A stretch of DNA of 64,000 nucleotides from Balanoglossus misakiensis (Eukaryota > Hemichordata), in contig JBECUI020000034.1 of the NCBI GenBank assembly GCA_040954595.2, positions 124,001 through 188,000 of the forward strand. Reading direction: 5' to 3'. Positions 41,719 to 54,922 of this stretch are shown in pieces (the stretch's first letter is position 1; every line of letters starts with the position of its first letter). The position numbers were made by a program, and so were the translations under genes. The notes under the pieces were generated by a model. That model saw nothing but the letters and a program-made list of their open reading frames with translations, did no database searches and was not told the DNA's origin.

Positions 41719-42642
41719 ATGCAACATTTGTTTTTGCACGATATAAGTTTCGTCACTGAACTTTGTGGTGTAAATGATGCTAATGTTCGATATATAGAAG
41801 AATTACTTGGATGCCCGGTATATGTTCGGGGAAATATTTTGTACCTAGACAGCCAGAATGCTGATACACATAGTCTTTTTGCTCATATCTGTAAGCAACT
41901 TGTTTCATGTGTTGAGGCGGGGAAGGAAGTAACACATGATCTTATTCGATCACTCTTTGAAAGCGGAATGCAATATTCCGAACCACCCACAATACATATT
42001 CCCATCGTTGATGTAACCATATATCCGCGTACTGCTGGACAAAGAGAATTTATTTATGCCATGCAATCAGCGCAACTTTGTTTGGCAAGTGGACCTGCAG
42101 GAACAGGCAAAACATATTTAGCAGTTTCGCAAGCACTTTCTTGTATCTTTAGCAAAAAAGTAAAGCGTCTGGTCATGACTCGGCCAGTCGTAGAAGTGGG
42201 CGAACGATTGGGCTTTCTTCCAGGAGATGTTTCACAGAAGGTGGCTCCCTATCTCCACCCCTTATTTGATGTACTAGGGGCGCTTCTACCGCAGGATATT
42301 CTTGAGCGCATGGAAAAGAGAAAAGAAATAGAAGTACTTCCACTTGCCTATATGCGTGGAAGAAATATTGACAATAGCTTCATTATTCTTGATGAGGCAC
42401 AAAATGTAGGAAAAGAGCAAATGAAGATGTTTCTTACCCGGATCGGAGAAGGAAGCATAGCTGTCATTGCGGGAGATCCCAGCCAATGCGATGTTCCAAA
42501 CGAGCAGTCCGCATTAAAACATGCCATGAAAATACTAGCACCACTTGAGGAAGTGTCAATGGTTACATTTTCCAGTGCTGATGTTGTGCGTAGTTCCTTT
42601 GTAAAGAAAATTGTAGAATTATATGATGAGGAAAATGTCTAA
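41719..42642 (+). CDS. phoH: PhoH-family ATPase
   Basis: 307 residues. KH-like N-terminal region, then Walker A GPAGTGKTYLA, VMTRPVVEVGERLGFLPGD, Walker B FIILDEAQN and VIAGDPSQCDVP. PhoH-like (PhoL) ATPases usually sit beside ybeY, as here, and are linked to RNA processing. ATG 41719 has no clear ribosome-binding site. Confidence 0.93.
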   Translation: MQHLFLHDISFVTELCGVNDANVRYIEELLGCPVYVRGNILYLDSQNADTHSLFAHICKQLVSCVEAGKEVTHDLIRSLFESGMQYSEPPTIHIPIVDVTIYPRTAGQREFIYAMQSAQLCLASGPAGTGKTYLAVSQALSCIFSKKVKRLVMTRPVVEVGERLGFLPGDVSQKVAPYLHPLFDVLGALLPQDILERMEKRKEIEVLPLAYMRGRNIDNSFIILDEAQNVGKEQMKMFLTRIGEGSIAVIAGDPSQCDVPNEQSALKHAMKILAPLEEVSMVTFSSADVVRSSFVKKIVELYDEENV

Positions 42643-43087
42643 TTTAGTGCAAAACAATGTGGTGCGTTGTTCTGCTGTAGGATTGGATGATGAGTCCGAT
42701 TTTGCACAATTATCTGATTATACGGTGTATATAATGGATTATCTCAAGCTTGATTCCATGGAGGTATCAATTTGTATGGTTAGTAATGAATATATGCGTC
42801 ATTTGAGTTCTCATTATAGAAACATTGATGCAGTAACTGATGTACTATCTTTTTCTCAGCAAGAAGGGGTAGCTGTTCCGTCGGGTTCTATTCTTGGCGA
42901 TATTGTCTGTGCTCCACAATACATAGAAGAGCAGGCTCAGCGTTTGAACGTGCCGTATAAAGAAGAGCTACAAAGGTGTGTTCTGCATGGCTTATTACAC
43001 CTTATAGGCATGGAGCATACTGAAAAAAATTCTTACATGTTGCAGTTACAGGAAGAAATAATGCAACATTGCCGGAGTCTATTTTGA
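42623..43087 (+). CDS. ybeY: Endoribonuclease YbeY
   Basis: Up to 154 residues. The zinc site HGLLHLIGMEHT (HxxxHxxxxxH) is near the C-terminus, and YRNIDAVTDVLSFSQ is the second family motif. Acts in 16S rRNA maturation and ribosome quality control. ATG 42623 lies in the phoH end; ATG 42635 is an equally plausible start. Followed by a TTGA overlap with the CBS protein gene. Confidence 0.94.
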   Translation: MMRKMSNLVQNNVVRCSAVGLDDESDFAQLSDYTVYIMDYLKLDSMEVSICMVSNEYMRHLSSHYRNIDAVTDVLSFSQQEGVAVPSGSILGDIVCAPQYIEEQAQRLNVPYKEELQRCVLHGLLHLIGMEHTEKNSYMLQLQEEIMQHCRSLF

Positions 43088-43872
43088 AACATTTCATAAC
43101 AAATTTGGATATTTTTAAGAATCGGAAGAAACGGAAGAGAGAAGAAAGTCTTTCTCCCGAGGCTTTGACCATGATAGAGGGCATATATGCTTTATCGGAG
43201 AAAACAGTAAAGGATATTATTGTTCCACGTATTGATGTAGTATTCTTGGAGTTGGAATCCTCCCGAAAGGAGTTCCTCAATACAGTTGCTACCTCGGGAC
43301 ATTCACGTTTTCCGGTGTACAAGGAACGGATCGATAACGTTGTTGGAACCTTATATGTCAAAGATGTATTAAATAGGTTTGAAGAAGATGCCATTGTCAT
43401 TGAAACAGTTATAAGAAAACCATTCTTTATACCCGAAAGCAAACGGCTGGATTCTTTGTTACGCGAAATGCAGAGCAGGCATATTCATATGGCGGTTGCT
43501 ATTGATGAATACGGCGGAGTTGCCGGCATTGTCTGTCTTGAAGATATTATCGAAGAAATCGTAGGAGAAATACAAGATGAATTCGATAACGAGGAATTGG
43601 ATATTACGAAGATCGGCGAGTCAATGTACCTCTGTGATTCCCGCGTTAATATTGACGATCTGAACGAAAAACTGGGGGTTGATATACCGAATAACGATTT
43701 TGGCACCCTCGGAGGGTTTGTCTTTGAACTCTTTGGAAAAATTCCTGTAAAATTTGAAAAAGTCAGTTATGACAGTCTGGAACTTATCATCCAGGAAATG
43801 GATGGGAGGAAAATAAAAAAGGTAAAAATTATAAAGAAACTTGTCAGAGATGAAGAAGAACATGAAGGGTAA
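43084..43872 (+). CDS. CorC/TlyC-type CBS-domain protein
   Basis: About 262 residues from the TTG at 43084, which overlaps the ybeY stop (TTGA). Two CBS domains (TVKDIIVPRIDVVFLELESS and ETVIRKPFFIPESKRLDSLL) and a C-terminal CorC_HlyC domain (VNIDDLNEKLGVDIPNNDFGTLGGFVFELFG) are present. It lacks the CNNM membrane domain, so it is the soluble type often encoded beside ybeY. Likely linked to Mg/Co handling. 'Hemolysin' labels for this family are historical and do not imply a toxin. Confidence 0.88.
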   Translation: MKHFITNLDIFKNRKKRKREESLSPEALTMIEGIYALSEKTVKDIIVPRIDVVFLELESSRKEFLNTVATSGHSRFPVYKERIDNVVGTLYVKDVLNRFEEDAIVIETVIRKPFFIPESKRLDSLLREMQSRHIHMAVAIDEYGGVAGIVCLEDIIEEIVGEIQDEFDNEELDITKIGESMYLCDSRVNIDDLNEKLGVDIPNNDFGTLGGFVFELFGKIPVKFEKVSYDSLELIIQEMDGRKIKKVKIIKKLVRDEEEHEG

Positions 43873-45874
43873 ATACGCACATTGCGTAGTATTTTTTCTC
43901 TGTAGTCTTTCCCTTCTTGTTGCACAAATCACGCCCCCATCGCTGGGAAATGCTCGAAGTCATTTTATTGAGGGTGAGGAGCATTTTGCAGATGGATTGC
44001 TCGGCAAGGAAGATGCATTATACCGTGCGGTTGATAGTTTCCTTCGTGCATTGGAAATTAATCCGCATTATTCCGAAGCCATGATTTCTCTTTCCCGTGT
44101 CTACTATCAGTTAAAGGAATACGACCGGGCATTAGAGTTTCTTAATCTTGCAGAGAGTGAGGGAACAACTACTGCCATCCATACTCAAAAGGCAAATATT
44201 TTTCTGGCACTTGGCAATCTTCCAGAAGCAGAAGGTCTTTTTGGATTAGCTTTAAGTAGCAATCCTAATGAGATAGATGCATATCTTGGTAAGGCAGAAT
44301 TAGCCCTCTTCAGGGGCAATGTTACAGAGGCATTATCGGAATACCGGGAAGTACTGAAACGTTCTGCAAATAACCGCAAGGCCCTGCTCGCAGTAGCAAT
44401 TATTAACAGCAGCATTGCACGGTTTCAAGATGCGGATATTGCCATTGAACAGGTTCTCCAGCACCATTCATTATCGCCCCTCGTGCATGAGACGGCAGCT
44501 ACCTACTATCTTTCCCGGAACAAGCATGAGTTAGCGGAGTATCATGCTCGAACGGCAATCAGCCTGAACAACTCGTCTGAGACTGCGTTATCTATCCTTG
44601 TGGATGTCGCCATGACGAACAATGATGTACGAACAGCAAGAGATTATGCAACACAGCTGGTATCGCTGAATCCTGATAGTCTTGCATCATGGTTAAAACA
44701 CGGGCATATTACCGCGGCAGCAGGTGACTTTGATACGGCCATAGAATCCTATCAACGGGCATTAATTATTAATCCCAATAGCGAATTGGTACATATCGCA
44801 CTAGAACATCTTCTCATTGAAGAACTTGATTATAGTGATAAGCGTCGAATCCGGCATGCACAGACCTACCTTGAGCGTGGAAAACAATTTAACCGTAGTC
44901 ATCGTAGCCAGGAAGCCGAGGTCATGTATCGACGCGGACTTCGCCTCGATCCCTATTCATTTGAACTCCGGCAGTCCCTTGCGGAATTATACAATATTCG
45001 GCAAGAGTACAGCAGATATTTGCAGGAACTCAATGTTCTAGCGACTCTGAGCGAAACAAGCAATAGGATACTTGAGGAAGAAATAGAAACCCTTGACAGT
45101 GCCTTAGCCACTACCGTTGCATCACGGTGGCAGGTTAATCAGTTTTTTATCGAACGAACAAGAACAAAAGTAAAACTTTTCTATAACAGCGTTCCCACCA
45201 CTGTTGAGGAGGAGAACCGAAAGTACATTGCCTGGTATGCCCGAGAGTTATTGCTGAATAATGATTCTTTACACCTAATGCCAAGTGTTGATCAAGTACC
45301 TTCTCTCAGTGATGCCATGAGCATTGCACGAAGTGAAAATGTTCAGTACTTTATCATTTTAGATGTTCAGCATTCCCCGCGTTCGGTTTTAAGTAGTGCA
45401 ACATTATACACTGCAGCCGGTGCAGAGATGGCAACACACTCTTCGCTGCAGGCAGGGCTGGACATGTTACGCCATTCACTGGAACAAGTTTGGATATTGT
45501 ACTTGCTGCCATACCGGTACGAGGAAGGGTATTAGAGCGTGTAAATAATTCAGTCCTTGTTGGCTTGGGCACCCTTGATGGCATTCTTCCGGGTACGGTT
45601 CTTCCAGTTTTGGAGAATGGAGCCATCACCCTGCAGCCTGATCCCCCAGGGATTTTCTTTTCCAGAAGAGTTATTGCTGGGAAATATTACTATTACAACA
45701 GTAGATGCACTTGTCTCAGAAGGAAATTATCTTCCAATAAGTTTTCCAGATCGCCTTCAGATTGGTGACGAAGTCATCATTCTTTTTACTGCTGATGATT
45801 TGGAACTGGCAAAACGAGTGCAATCTTTTCCCCTTCCGCAACCAATATTTTCTATTATTCGTGAATTGCCTTGA
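43850..45874 (+). CDS. Exported TPR protein with C-terminal unknown domain, two frameshifts
   Basis: About 674 residues. Signal peptide (HCVVFFLCSLSLLVAQ), then at least eight TPR units (for example RALEINPHYSEAMISLSRVYYQ and FDTAIESYQRALIINPNSELV). The C-terminal 250 residues include RSENVQYFIILDVQHSPRS and, after the breaks, RGRVLERVNNSVLVGLGTLDGILPGTV. Breaks near 45490 and in TTTT at 45658-45661. The role is unknown; probably a periplasmic scaffold. Starts inside the CBS gene end. Confidence 0.7.
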
Positions 45875-45899
45875 TTTATATCCTAATGCTTGATATACT
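45871..45899 (+). promoter_or_regulatory. Promoter of the gap-pgk-tpiA cluster
   Basis: -35 TTGATT (45871-45876), 17-nt spacer, -10 TATACT (45894-45899), about 31 nt before the gap ATG, which has a GGAGGA Shine-Dalgarno sequence. Confidence 0.5.
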
Positions 45900-45929
45900 T
45901 TTGGTAATATTTTTTAGCACGGAGGAATT

Positions 45930-46929
45930 ATGATTGCTATAAATGGATTTGGACGCATGGAAGAAATGTCTTTAAGATTGCACTTGAAAAGAATGTTGAT
46001 GTTGTTGGTATCAATGACATAACTGATACAAAGACACTTGCGTATTTGTTAAAGTATGACTCAACACAGGGAGGCTTTCCCGGTACAGTTGAGTTTGATG
46101 ATGATCATATTATTGTAAACAAGAAAAAAATACCGGAGTCTGCAGTGAGCGAAACCCGAAAAACATTCCATGGGGTGCAAAGCCTGCAGTTGTTATTGAA
46201 TCGACTGGAATCTTTCGAGAGCGAGAAGGTGCACGTGGTGGCTACGGTGACCATATTAAGAACACTTCTTTCCCGGCAAAACGTGTTATTTTAACTGTTC
46301 CGTCAAAGGATGATATTGATAATATGATAGTACTCGGGGTGAATGATCATGCTCTTCGTCCTGAGCATACCTGTATATCAAATGCATCGTGTACTACCAA
46401 TTGTCTTGCACCTATCGCTAAGATTTTGCATCAGGAGTTTGGCATTATTTCCGGATACATGACTACCGTACATGCCTATACAAACGATCAAGTTATTCTT
46501 GATGCACCACATAGTGATTTGCGTCGTGCTCGATCAGCTGCTCTTTCGCTTATCCCTACAACAACTGGGGCTGCAAAAGCAGTCGGCAAGGTTTTGCCGG
46601 AGCTAAACGGCAAGCTGGATGGTACTGCCATTCGTGTACCAATTCCAACCGGATCCATTGTTGACCTTGTTGCGGTACTTAAAAAGCCTGCTACAGTGCA
46701 GGAAGTAAACGATGCCGTGAAGAAAGCTGCTCAGGGAGAACTGAAAAACATTGTACAATATGTAGACGAGCCTATTGTATCGGCTGACATTGTACAGAAT
46801 GCCCATTCATCAATATTCGATGCACTCAGCACAATGGTAATGGGTGATATGGTAAAAGTTTTTTCATGGTATGACAATGAATGGGGATATTCGAACAGGG
46901 TTGTTGACCTTGCCAAGAAATTGATATAA
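45930..46929 (+). CDS. gap: Glyceraldehyde-3-phosphate dehydrogenase, at least two frameshifts
   Basis: About 333 residues when joined. NAD site [18 protein letters not shown] (after adding one T near 45957), substrate site [16 protein letters not shown] with catalytic Cys, and [18 protein letters not shown] at the end. A second shift lies near 46150. The 1,000-nt span is two bases short of a 1,002-nt gene, which fits two single-base losses. Central glycolytic enzyme, followed by pgk and tpiA. Confidence 0.94.
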
Positions 46930-46945
46930 TGGTTAAGGGTAGATA

Positions 46946-48135
46946 ATGCCGAAGAAGTTACAGACTATACGAACTCTTGATTGTAAAGGCAAACGTGTAT
47001 TGATGCGTGTGGACTTCAATGTGCCCCATGCTGGCGGTGTTATTAGTGATAATACCCGTATCAGTGCGGCCCTTGACAGCATGCGAATGCTATTAAAAAA
47101 AGGTGTCGACAAACTCATTTTAGTTAGTCATCTCGGTCGTCCCAAAGGAACTGTTCAACCCGAGTTGAGTTTGCAAATAGTCGCAGAAGAGTTAGCAAAG
47201 CTACTTTCCCAGCCTGTTCATTTTATTTCTGTCCGTACACAATCGGAAATCAACGCTACCATAGACGGTCTTTCACCCGGTTCTGTAGCACTTTTGGAGA
47301 ATATACGTTTTTTCCCGGAAGAAACAAAGAATGATGAGGCACTTGCAAAAGGATTGGCAAGTTTTGCTGATTATTTTGTAAATGATGCCTTTGGTACCGC
47401 ACACCGCGCACATGCATCCACAGTAGGTGTTATCTTCCATCCTTTGCCGGGGCTTCTCATTGAAAAAGAGGTAGAATTTCTTAGCAGAATTCTTGATAAG
47501 CCTGAAAAACCCTTTCTTGCCATCGTTGGTGGAGCGAAGGTTCAAGTAAGATAGCAATTCTTGAACATCTTCTTCATCATGTAGTACTCTTATTATAGGT
47601 GGCGGCATGGCATATACTTTTCTGGGCAGTTCAAGGCATAAAGATTGGCAACAGTCTTATTGAAAGGATTATATCTCTGTAGCAGAACGCCTTTTGCATA
47701 TGGCAAAGGAAAAGAGTGTTGAAGTCATTCTTCCGATTGACCATGGCGTATCACAAGAGTTTTCAGAAACAGCAGAACGCATAGAATGCGACATGAATAT
47801 TCCTGATGGATATATCGGTATGGATGTCGGGGACAAGAGTATTAGAAAATATATTGATGCGGTGCAGCATGCAAGAACTATTCTATGGAACGGTCCCACT
47901 TGGTGTCTTTGAGTTTAATGCCTTCCAAAGAGGAACAAAGAAATTGGCAGATGCAATTGCTCTTTCCACCGCTTTAACGGTTGTTGGCGGGGGCGACTCT
48001 GTTGCAGCCGCTCGACAGTTTGGTGTTATAGATAAAATAGATCATGTTTTACTGGCGGGGGTGCATCATTGGAATTCCTGGAGGGGAAGATATTACCTGG
48101 TATTTTGCCATTGATGAAAGAGGTAAAAGATTCCC

Positions 48136-48139
<4 letters not shown>
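46946..48139 (+). CDS. pgk: Phosphoglycerate kinase, at least six frameshifts; end uncertain
   Basis: N-terminal RVLMRVDFNVPHAGGVISDNTRI, VLVSHLGRPKG-like stretch, ENIRFFPEE, NDAFGTAHRAHAST and the nucleotide-domain pieces IIGGGMAYTF, NGPLGVFEF and GGGDSVAAA are all present in three frames. Shifts near 47543, 47582, 47622, 47661, 47895 and 48060, mostly in short homopolymers. The C-terminal frame has no stop before the tpiA ATG at 48136; an end at 48139 (ATGA overlap) assumes one more indel. Confidence 0.9.
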
Positions 48140-48878
<739 letters not shown>

Positions 48879-48902
48879 TTTAGGAAAATAATGGAGGAAA
48901 CC

Positions 48903-49260
48903 ATGCAATAGTCAGTATATTATTACTGATCGTTTTTATTATTAGTTCACTTCTTCTTATCCTTCTTGTTATGTTACAGGGAGAAGCAGGAGATGAGCTC
49001 GGTGGCTTGTTTGGCGGAGGTGCATCTCAACAGATGGGAATGCGTTCCGGTAACATTCTAACAAGAATAACAGCGGTGCTCGGAACGATCTTTTTTTCTT
49101 AGTGCCTTTGGGGTGGCTTGGATAAATCGTACCCCGGATACAGCAGATATAGAACGAGCAGCGCGTTCCCATTGATGAACAGGTTGAGTGGTGGCAGGAA
49201 GAAGACACGGAACCTGTACAAAGTGATACGACTGAGACGGAAATTCAACAGAATAATTAG
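48903..49260 (+). CDS. secG: Preprotein translocase subunit SecG, frameshifts
   Basis: About 118 residues when joined. Two membrane helices (ILLLIVFIISSLLLILLVMLQ and ITAVLGTIFFLSAFGVAWI) are separated by the SecG loop QGEAGDELGGLFGGGASQQMG. An acidic C-terminal extension ends near 49260. Breaks: a missing G in the second codon (atggca reads atgca), an extra T near 49094, and one near 49165. GGAGGA Shine-Dalgarno sequence upstream. Part of the SecYEG channel. Confidence 0.85.
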
Positions 49261-49265
49261 TACAA

Positions 49266-50380
49266 ATGAGAGTAGGCATTCTTTATTATGCACCTCGTAG
49301 AACTCATCTTGCACAGCAATTCAGTCGTGAACTTAGCAGGACTTTGCAGTCTGCTAATCATCATATTGATGTTCATAACATTCTACAGAACAGTGAACTT
49401 CGATTAATTAGCTATCAGTACCTGATTATTATAGCTGAAGACAAAAAGCAATTGGAGCAGTGTCATTCTTGATCGATTACGAAAAAGTTTATCACATGCA
49501 GGGACTTAGGGAAAACGTAGTGCAGCAATCCTGTTAAGCCAAGCGCTATGGAAAAATAAAGCATTAGTAAACTTGATGAAGATATTAGAGGCTGAGGGTA
49601 TGTTGGTTAATTATTCTGCAATTATTAGCAATGCCACGAGGCCGATTCTATCGGGCGGGTATTGCCAGTTGAAAGAACTTGATTATTATGCAATACTTGG
49701 CATAGAAAAGCATGCCGATGTACAGGAAATAAAACAGGCATATCGAAAAAAACTTAAGAATTTGCATCCGGACTTAGCTAAATCCTACGATTCAAAAAGT
49801 TTCAGATGTTGATGATAGCGTATCGCACTTTGCTGAATATGCAGCAGTTGAAGGACACCTATAGTCAACACAGAGATGAGTATGAACAGTTTCGATATCG
49901 TGATTTTCTGCAAGCACGGGCAGATAATCCGCATATTCTTGCACAATTGATTTTTTACGATCTGCTTCATGATCATATTGAGAATGCAATTCAGTTGTAT
50001 GAAGAAAACATATTGATGCAGGGACTTGATTTGCAGCAATTTATGAAGTATGAAGACTATATGACTGGCATATTTCTTTTGGCAGAAGGATATCAACGGC
50101 AAAAGTGCTACCTACCATGCGTATCAGTTGTTTATTACTATTGTTCGATTAGAAACAATTGAACCATGTTTTTATCACTTTATTGAAGCTATTATGGAAG
50201 AAATATATCCAGATAGTACATACAGACCTTCCAAAAATCTTAACAAAGGATGCTGCATTACGTTGTGCCAAACAGGCCAAAATCTTTAATTTCCAAAGAA
50301 AAAGAAACAACAACTGCAACATTTAATATCGGAACTATCTGCCGATATTATTCCTACAAGAAAAATCTTGGAAGAGAGTA
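49266..50380 (+). CDS. J-domain protein, several frameshifts
   Basis: About 370 residues when joined. An N-terminal ~110-residue region begins MRVGILYYAPRRTHLAQQ. A J-domain follows (LDYYAILGIEKHADVQEIKQ, with LHPDLAK carrying the HPD needed to stimulate DnaK), then a helical C-terminal region. The arrangement differs from DnaJ (no Gly/Phe or zinc domain). Breaks near 49470, 49510, 49800, 50110 and later. The end is placed at the first stop consistent with the C-terminal frame and is uncertain. Confidence 0.65.
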
Positions 50381-50404
50381 AAAAGAATCCTATAGGGGGA
50401 AACA

Positions 50405-51439
50405 ATGTATATAAAAAGGCTATAAGAGCAATTATTCTTATTTTTATGCTTACGTTTTAGCTTACAAGCACAGGTTCTTGATAAACCAGTTGCAACTGTA
50501 CGCCTGACAAAGTTTGAAAATATCGGGCAAACATTTTTGAAGAAGCAAATTACGCAGTTGGAGGCACAGCTAGGTCGTACGTTCTCAATGGATGAACGCA
50601 AAGAGATTCTTGAATTGGAAATAGGAAAGAGGCTCATATTGCAAGCTCAGGAAAGAGATCGGATACGCCCGACTGTGGAAGAAGTCGAGCAGGCAATTTT
50701 TCAAGTACGGCAAGGTCCTTGGTGCTGAGTTTCCGAGGTCGAATTTCGGCGTATCGTTGCTGAGCAAACTGGCCTGCCATATGAAGAATATGAAGAGGAA
50801 ATACGAGACCGGCTTGCGATTGATAAGTACGTTTTGCACAAAAAGGGAAAATCTCCTCACAGGGATAAAAGAGCCGACAGACGAAGCTATTCAATCCTTT
50901 TATGATGCAAATGCAACGGCAATTTACCAATCCGTCACTCATTCGCTTTAATCATATTTTCTTTGATACGCGAAGAAATGCAAATGCAAGTACGCAGAAA
51001 GAAGATGCTGAAAAAATGCTTGCATCAATTCGTAAGAATGAGAAAACATTTGAGGAAGTTCTCGATGAAACCCTCGACATTGCTACTGTTTCAGGTGGGG
51101 ATTCGGCTACCTTGCACGTGGTGATCCACAACAAGAAGAAGCACTGGGCAAAAAATTTATTGAAATTCTTTTTTCGCTTGAACGAGATGATGTTAGCGAA
51201 GTGCTTGAATCGAATCTTGGTTATCACATTGTTAAGGTTACAAACAAGCGGCGTGCAAAACTCTTGGAGTTACGGGATCCCATCTTTCCCGGCGAGCGCA
51301 CAACTGTAATGGGTATATCAAGGACTATTTAATCAAGCAGGAGCAAGCATTACGCATGTCTGAGGCAACTCAGGAGTTAATTGATGAGTTGAAAACAGAG
51401 GCTGAAGTACGTAAATTTGAAGAAAATCTCGACTGGTAA
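50405..51439 (+). CDS. Parvulin-type peptidyl-prolyl isomerase (SurA/PrsA-like), frameshifts
   Basis: About 345 residues when joined. Signal peptide IILIFMLTFSLQAQ, SurA-like N-terminal helical domain (LGRTFSMDERKEILELEIGKRLILQA), and a parvulin domain with IRFNHIFFDTR, SGGDFGYLARGD and LESNLGYHIVKVTNKR. A periplasmic folding factor for outer-membrane proteins is the likely role. Breaks near 50420, 50455, 50718, 50830, 50925, 51100 and 51308. The start ATG has a GGGGGAAA purine-rich sequence upstream. Confidence 0.8.
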
Positions 51440-51460
51440 TGCCGATAGGTTAATACGTAG

Positions 51461-51884
51461 ATGGTAACAAGACGTGATGAACGAATTCTTGCTATGCAGG
51501 CACTCTATTGCTGGGAAGTTTCCAATATCCCTGTGGATGGCTACTCCAATTTTCATGGTTTGTCTGAGGACAATCAAAAAAGTCGACCATGAATTTACTG
51601 TTGAACTGATCCGTGGTGTTATTCAGCATATCCAGCACATTGATTCAATAATCAGAAAGAATTTGGAACACTGGGAGATTGACCGATTAGGAAAGGTTGA
51701 CTTAGCAATACTTCGCATGTCTGTATATGAAATGCTGTACGTGGATGAAATTCTCCCAGTTTATTACTATTGATGAGGGAGTTGAAATTGCAAAAAAGTA
51801 TTCTGGGGAGACTCTCCGGCTTTTATAAATGGCATTTTAGACTCCATTGCTAGAAAAACAGGATTAAAATTCAATGCCCTTTAA
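51461..51884 (+). CDS. nusB: Transcription antitermination factor NusB, frameshifts
   Basis: About 140 residues when joined: VTRRDERILAMQALYCWEVS, then GVIQHIQHIDSIIRKNLEHW, LAILRMSVYEMLYVDEIPP and [29 protein letters not shown]. All NusB family landmarks are present. Breaks near 51545, 51555, 51760 and 51810. Binds boxA RNA with NusE. Overlaps the map gene. Confidence 0.88.
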
Positions 51885-52712
51885 TGAAACTATCCGGCTA
51901 AAAAACATTGAAGAAATACAGTTGATTAAAGAAGGCGGAACAATTCTTGCTAAAACATTGTTGGAATTAAAAAGAATTATTTTCGGTCGGTATGACAACT
52001 GCGGAATTGGATTTCCTATGCACATAACCTCATTGTGCAAAACGGAGCAGAGCCTTCCTTTCTTGGATACAGAAATTTTCCCGGGAAATATATGCACTTC
52101 CGTAAATGATGTTGTTATTCACGGCATTCCGGGAAACTACAGTCTTCAGAATGGTGATATTATCGGTATTGATTGTGGTGTACGGTACAAGGAATATTAC
52201 AGCGATGCTGCAATTACAGCGATAGTTGGTTCAGGAACACAGAAGCAGAAAATTTGCTAAAGATAACCCATGAATGTCTGATGCGTGGTATTCAGGTGTC
52301 AGAGATGGTGGGAGAATTAAGGATATATCAGTTGCAATTTTTTTAATTATGCGAATGATCACGGCTACGGAGTCGTTCGAGATTTCTGTGGGACATGGGG
52401 TAGGGCATCAGCTACATGAAGAAACGGTTATACCCAACTATGGTTACCGGATCAAGCAGTTACGTCTTCGCTCCGGTATGGTATTAGCTATTGAACCTAT
52501 GATTAATATAGGAAAGCCAGATGTGCATATTCTTGATGACGGGTGGGACTGTTGTTACCAGAGACCACTCATTATCAGCACATTTTGAACATACAATTGC
52601 CATTTTAGATGATGGCATAGATATTCTTACTGAAATATGCAACAATACATATGAAATGTTGTATATTGTTGTATACGACATATGTAAAGTTGTGCTATTA
52701 TACTATAATTAG
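51874..52712 (+). CDS. map: Methionine aminopeptidase type I, several frameshifts
   Basis: Joined fragments give a complete type I enzyme: ICTSVNDVVIHGIP, the metal ligands in GIDCGVRYKEYYSDAAIT, GHGVGHQLHEE, and VLAIEPM, then VTRDHSLSAHFEHTIAIL. Breaks near 52030, 52250, 52315 and 52540. The last 25 codons before the in-frame stop at 52712 do not look like the family, so the true stop is probably near 52636 and hidden by another indel. Removes initiator methionine. Confidence 0.88.
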
Positions 52713-52749
52713 TTATGTTAAGAAACAAAAAGGTGCTATGTAATGTTTG

Positions 52750-54223
<1,474 letters not shown>

Positions 54224-54240
54224 TTATATGTAGAATTGAG

Positions 54241-54915
54241 ATGGAAAACAGTGGCAGGAAAGTCAAAAAAAAAAATATTTATTGATGCACCAAACGGTTC
54301 GGGGACAATGCCTTAAAATTGGCCCGAAGTATTCATAAGTCTGGGGTTTATACCGGGATGTTTATCTACGTGAACTTACGCGGGGGAGCTGGTATTGGAA
54401 ACGTTATCAGTGAGTACTACAAGGTCGTTGTCAGTTCGGAGATGCGCCCTGTGTACTATGCTGCACTGGTTCTGCGTTCTTATACTGGTCCCCGTAAGCA
54501 ATCTCAGGAAGTCTTTATTGATGGCTGGACATACCAGCCGGAGCACTTGCGTCCGGGGAGATAAAATTATGATTGTTGACGACATCTTTGATTCGGGACA
54601 GTCTATCAAATCACTTAGCCAAAATTATTTCCGAACATGGCATCCCACGCAAAAAATATCTGTGTTGTTGTGCACGATTATAAACTACGACAGTATAAGA
54701 ACAGCCCGACAATTTCATCGGATTATTTTTGTAATAAATACGATATTGCTACACCGAAGAGGGACCATTGGATTCATTATCTCAGTCATGAACTACAGGG
54801 ATTAACAAAAGAAGAAATCCAGCAATACTACAGTAAAGATATGCATGAACTAGAAATCCAGCAATACTACAGTAAAGATATGCATGAACTTCTTCTTGAT
54901 ATTCTTAATAAGTAA
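54241..54915 (+). CDS. Purine-type phosphoribosyltransferase family protein, frameshifts and tandem duplication
   Basis: About 225 residues when joined. DNALKLARSIHKSG, IYVNLRGGAGIGNVISEYY and the PRPP-binding loop IMIVDDIFDSGQS are type I phosphoribosyltransferase features; GWTYQPEHLRPGDK and WIHYLSHELQGLT are shared by a spirochaete subgroup (memory). The substrate is unknown. Breaks in the A-run near 54270, at 54300, 54350, 54560 and 54625. The last codons contain an exact in-frame 39-bp duplication of EIQQYYSKDMHEL. Confidence 0.75.
54813..54890. repeat. Perfect 39-bp direct tandem duplication
   Basis: Two identical 39-bp units at 54813-54851 and 54852-54890, 13 codons each, in frame at the end of the phosphoribosyltransferase gene. 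The copies are identical at every base. They lie at the right-hand edge of the indel-dense block, so a read-overlap or assembly join is a real possibility. Confidence 0.9.
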
Positions 54916-54922
54916 TAAGATA

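Noticed and set aside
43084-43872. Hemolysin toxin
   Set aside because: The domain layout is CBS-CBS-CorC, a metal-homeostasis family; the hemolysin name is historical.
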